Positions 61,018-64,000 of a stretch of 64,000 bases of DNA are shown here, piece after piece. The translations under genes were made by a program, and so were the position numbers. Under the pieces are notes generated by a model. The model worked only from the letters and a program-made list of their open reading frames with translations, was not told the DNA's origin and ran no database searches. This DNA comes from Spirosoma arboris (GTDB lineage: Bacteria > Bacteroidota > Bacteroidia > Cytophagales > Spirosomataceae), in the NCBI RefSeq assembly GCF_009754945.1, contig NZ_WPIN01000022.1:1-64000 (forward strand). The letters run 5' to 3'. The first letter of the stretch is position 1, and each line of letters begins with the position of its first letter.

Positions 61018-62709
61018 CTACATTAACTCCCAGATTACCCGCATCACTTTTGCCCGCACGCCAATTGTCTGAAAAAATTCCAGCCAATGCAGTTGCTGCG
61101 GGCCAAGGTGATCGGTGGGAGATTTTACTTCGACAAAGTCATAATCTCCCTGCTCATTCCAGATGAGTAAATCAGGAAAACCGCGCGTGTGCTCACGGAC
61201 GTTTCGTGCCATTTCGAGCAAAATCAGTCGGAGCTGGTCAACGCTCAACAACTCAATCATACGCTGAACCAGTGTGAGCAACTCATCCGACCAATCGACC
61301 AGAACATTTGTAATACCATATTTGGCGTTGAACATACGGCCCGTATGCCGTCGCCAATCCTCTTTTGTGTCGAGTTCAGAAAGGCGCTTTTTTAGTAAGT
61401 CTTCGCGTTTTAAATAAAAATCGGGCAGGTAAAAATCCGATGGAGCCCGTTGCAGCGGGTGATGAATAGCCGATACATTGGCATCATAAATAATGTCCCA
61501 GAAAACCAATCCAAACAGGCCACGCCAGGGGTAGTTTTCCGTGAAAGCCGCATCGAAATCCTGCTCCAGGTAATAATTCATCACGCCCGCTTCCACGTGA
61601 TGGCGGTAAGCTGCTGGTATATTGACACTTTCAGCATCCAACAAAAAACGTGTTGTGGCTTTACGCGTCCGTTTTTTCTCACTCAGCCCCAGGATTTTCT
61701 CACGAAAATCATTTGCAAAATAGCGCTCTTCGGCGTTCAATGGGTTTACGGCAATTTCGTCGCAGAGGGCAAGGGCTTCGTCTATCGCACCGTTGCGAAA
61801 TAATAACCGAACACGCCGTTCACGAGCTGGTACGCGATCGGAGAGTTCATAAACCGATAAGGCCTGTTCCGGCAATTTTTGCCGTTCCAGATAAGCCCCA
61901 ACCCGACAGACTAATTTCTGATAACCAGGAATGGCGATTTCGGTCAGTTCAGGGCGAGTTTCGTTCCAGTTTAAAAACCAGTTATAAATATCGTCGGCAG
62001 GGGTTTCGGCCTCTTTAAGATCGTGAAATTCCTCATTTGTCAGTGAAATCAACAGCTTATCTTCTACTTCTTTGCGGGTACGAAAACGGGCCGTAAGCTT
62101 GCTTTCATCATACCGTTCGAAGTTGACCATACCCAAGTCGCGGATCACAAACTCGGTCATATTGTTGCCTCGATTACCGAAAAACAGGTATTTAACCATC
62201 ATACCCTCGGCCTCGAAATTCATCCTTATGACTGTTTCGCGTGTGGTCAGGCTCGTAACAATCTCGCCGAAATCAAGTTCGTTTAATGCATAGCGTACAA
62301 CACTTTCTTTCTTCTCTTTGGCCAATGCCTTAACTTCTTCCGGCTCTAAGGGCAGTAGATCGAGCAATTCGGGTTTCGTGAAAACGCTCAATGCAGCCTC
62401 ACCCATAGCGGTGTGATTGGCGGATAACCGCTCAATGAATCCGGCGCTGAGAAGTTCGCCAACAGCTGCGGGTAAGTCAGTTATTTCGGTATACTGTAGT
62501 TTGTTGATGCGAAAAAAGAGTCCTTTGCGATTGCTGAAACGGACATACAGGCACTGGGCATCGAGACTCAACTCGTCAAACCGGCGCACAAAATCCCATT
62601 CAGCATCGTTCAATAAACCACCATACAGCCGTTTGACAAAGTCCAGCACATAGCGGAAATTGTCGAGGTAATACCGAGGGGTGAGAATAATTTTCTGTCG
62701 TCCAACCAT
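61018..62709 (-). CDS. FAN1-type structure-specific nuclease with VRR-NUC domain
   Basis: This 563-residue protein matches bacterial FAN1 in length and layout. The N-terminal region has YYLDNFRYVLDFVKRLYGGL and AQCLYVRFSNRKGLFFRINK, a TPR-like middle follows, and the C-terminal VRR-NUC domain starts near residue 510: GFPDLLIWNEQGDYDFVEVK gives the PD-(D/E)xK set with D513 and E527-V-K529, then GPQQLHWL. FAN1 enzymes trim branched DNA in repair of interstrand crosslinks. It begins divergently from the membrane protein genes. Confidence 0.88.
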   Translation of the reverse strand: MVGRQKIILTPRYYLDNFRYVLDFVKRLYGGLLNDAEWDFVRRFDELSLDAQCLYVRFSNRKGLFFRINKLQYTEITDLPAAVGELLSAGFIERLSANHTAMGEAALSVFTKPELLDLLPLEPEEVKALAKEKKESVVRYALNELDFGEIVTSLTTRETVIRMNFEAEGMMVKYLFFGNRGNNMTEFVIRDLGMVNFERYDESKLTARFRTRKEVEDKLLISLTNEEFHDLKEAETPADDIYNWFLNWNETRPELTEIAIPGYQKLVCRVGAYLERQKLPEQALSVYELSDRVPARERRVRLLFRNGAIDEALALCDEIAVNPLNAEERYFANDFREKILGLSEKKRTRKATTRFLLDAESVNIPAAYRHHVEAGVMNYYLEQDFDAAFTENYPWRGLFGLVFWDIIYDANVSAIHHPLQRAPSDFYLPDFYLKREDLLKKRLSELDTKEDWRRHTGRMFNAKYGITNVLVDWSDELLTLVQRMIELLSVDQLRLILLEMARNVREHTRGFPDLLIWNEQGDYDFVEVKSPTDHLGPQQLHWLEFFQTIGVRAKVMRVIWELM

Positions 62710-62738
62710 GCTTTATAGTAACAAAAAAATACCTATTT

Positions 62739-63716
62739 ATGTCCCCAACTGACGTTCTAAATGAACTTAATAAGCAGGGTATTTTGCCACCAAAGCAGCA
62801 GACCGAAATTGCAGCTATTGAGCAGAAAAGGCCCTTTTCGCTTCATTGGGAGCTCCGGTCAATGCTGTACATGGGCATCCTTCTATTGAGCTCAGGACTA
62901 GGACTACTGGTTTATGATAACTTCGACCAGATTGGTCACGGTGCTTTGCTGGCGGCCATTGCATTGGCCTGTGTCGGGTGTTTCTACTTCGCCTGGCGGT
63001 ATCGACCCGACTGGACACTGAAAGAAACCAAAAGCCGGTCAACTTTCGGCGATTACGCCCTGATTTTGGCTTGCCTGTTATTTCTAACCCTCGAAGGATA
63101 TGCCCAATATGCCTACAATGTCTTCGGGAATCGCTACGGTCTGGTTACATTATTGCCTGCTTTATTATTTCTGCCACTCGCTTACCGCTTCGACCACCGG
63201 GGTATTTTAGGTATGGCCTTAACTGCGCTGATTTCATGGGTGGGCGTTACCGTGCGTCCGTTGGAACTGTATTTTAAAACCAACTTTTTTGACCAGGATA
63301 CTGTCTTTTCGGCCATTATACTTGCGCTTGTCCTGATTGGTGCCGCATTGATTCTTGATCGAAGGCGAATTAAACCTCACTTCACCTATACGTACCTGAC
63401 TATGGCCGGAAACCTATTGATGGTGGCACTATTGGGCGGTCTGTTCAACTTCGATGGGATGCGGTTGTGGTTTGCGCTGGGGCTGGCCGTAGCCTGTTTC
63501 GCCCTTGATCGCTATTCGAGACAGGATAGCTCATTTTTGTTCCTGCTGATGGCCGTGGTCTACGGTTACATTGGGACCACGTATCTATTTTTTCACTACA
63601 TGGATTTCAGTAGCGACGATCCCTATTTCTGGTATTTCATCGTGACAGGTATTGCGTTAGTCTATTATCTAATGAACCAGTTCACCAAACGAATCCGCAC
63701 CAATGAAAGCCTATAA
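62739..63716 (+). CDS. DUF2157-type multi-span membrane protein
   Basis: This 325-residue protein has a soluble N-terminus (LNELNKQGILPPKQQTEIAA) and about eight membrane helices, e.g. MLYMGILLLSSGLGLLVYD, ALLAAIALACVGCFYFAW and LFLTLEGYAQYAYNVF. The arrangement fits DUF2157 proteins, which commonly precede DUF4401 and GDYXXLXY genes. Function unknown. It overlaps the next gene by 14 bp. Confidence 0.85.
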   Translation: MSPTDVLNELNKQGILPPKQQTEIAAIEQKRPFSLHWELRSMLYMGILLLSSGLGLLVYDNFDQIGHGALLAAIALACVGCFYFAWRYRPDWTLKETKSRSTFGDYALILACLLFLTLEGYAQYAYNVFGNRYGLVTLLPALLFLPLAYRFDHRGILGMALTALISWVGVTVRPLELYFKTNFFDQDTVFSAIILALVLIGAALILDRRRIKPHFTYTYLTMAGNLLMVALLGGLFNFDGMRLWFALGLAVACFALDRYSRQDSSFLFLLMAVVYGYIGTTYLFFHYMDFSSDDPYFWYFIVTGIALVYYLMNQFTKRIRTNESL

Positions 63717-64000
63717 CGAACAATGGATTTATAACCGCAACATTCTGGAGCAGGCCGAGCAATGGCATCGGCAAACGCTACTCTCCGACGAGCAGATGAC
63801 TGCTGTGCGAAAAGCATACCCGGTGGAGTTTCGGCAGACGAACGGCTTCCTCGAAATCGGGTTGTTTCTCTTTACAACGGTGGCTATTCTGGCTTGTTAT
63901 CTGCTGCCAGCCAGTATGTTCTCGCTATTTTCAGAATCATCAACGACCTATGGTGTATTTAACATCGCATTTGGGATTGCCGTGGGGCTGGTTGGGATGC
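63703..64000 (+). CDS. Membrane protein, DUF2157/DUF4401-operon partner (3' end outside window)
   Basis: The frame from the ATG at 63703 is open to the right edge. It encodes a soluble start (MKAYNEQWIYNRNILEQAEQ, LLSDEQMTAVRKAYPVEF) and two membrane helices (FLEIGLFLFTTVAILACYLL and VFNIAFGIAVGLVGM). The 14-bp overlap with the upstream gene implies translational coupling. It is likely a second member of the same membrane complex. Confidence 0.7.
   Translation, partial: MKAYNEQWIYNRNILEQAEQWHRQTLLSDEQMTAVRKAYPVEFRQTNGFLEIGLFLFTTVAILACYLLPASMFSLFSESSTTYGVFNIAFGIAVGLVGM

Overview
The window looks like chromosome from a Cytophagales bacterium, most likely Spirosoma or a close relative. The evidence is the gene content: DUF1501/DUF1553 pairs with Tat signals, GH95 and DUF5703 enzymes, beta-barrel and SBBP-repeat surface proteins, an orphan ECF sigma factor and weak Shine-Dalgarno sites. 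No rRNA, tRNA, CRISPR array, integrase or complete transposase gene was seen. All assignments rest on reading motifs by eye; no database search was run.

Region 1 (1-17.6 kb) is part of a tailed-phage-derived late operon on the minus strand: tail fibre (runs off the left edge), a small tail protein, tape measure, tail-tip proteins and head/connector-type proteins. It is GC-rich and punctuated by AT-rich cargo genes: a beta-barrel protein (2.9-3.5 kb), a HEPN-like protein (8.4-9.7 kb), a secreted PQQ-propeller protein (13.4-14.7 kb) and two small genes (14.9-15.5 kb). Two cargo blocks lie between an intact phage gene 3' end and a decayed second copy of the same 3' end. A third decayed tape-measure 3' end lies at 22.9-23.0 kb.

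Region 2 (17.6-20.4 kb) starts where a phage gene loses its 5' end. It holds a tight AT-rich operon of three soluble proteins: a receiver domain fused to a CAP12/Pycsar-type TIR domain, a TrmB-like methyltransferase, and a GHKL ATPase resembling a histidine kinase. This is the best candidate for an undescribed system, probably anti-phage defence by phospho-relay-controlled NAD depletion.

Region 3 (20.4-32 kb) is accessory and debris-rich: two paralogous beta-barrel proteins, two lipoproteins, gene fragments with nonsense codons, a MacB/FtsX-type permease and a large SBBP-repeat protein.

Region 4 (32-41.4 kb) holds ordinary housekeeping or stress genes: DUF4180, MESH1-like HD hydrolase, OsmC, DUF2278, DUF2252, a two-component pair, an MxKDx protein, a LacI regulator with tandem operators and an ECF sigma factor.

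Region 5 (41.4-61 kb) looks like a deoxy-sugar (probably L-fucose) utilisation locus: mutarotase, sugar isomerase-like protein, Zn-dehydrogenase, aldo/keto reductase, SDR, DUF5703 and GH95 glycosidases, an AraC regulator and two SGNH hydrolases. It is interleaved with a planctomycete-type c-heme DUF1549/DUF1553 protein, a DUF1501 protein and a beta-propeller. Long palindromic repeats sit in several intergenic gaps.

The right edge has a luciferase-like oxidoreductase, a FAN1-type nuclease and two DUF2157-type membrane proteins, the last running off the window.
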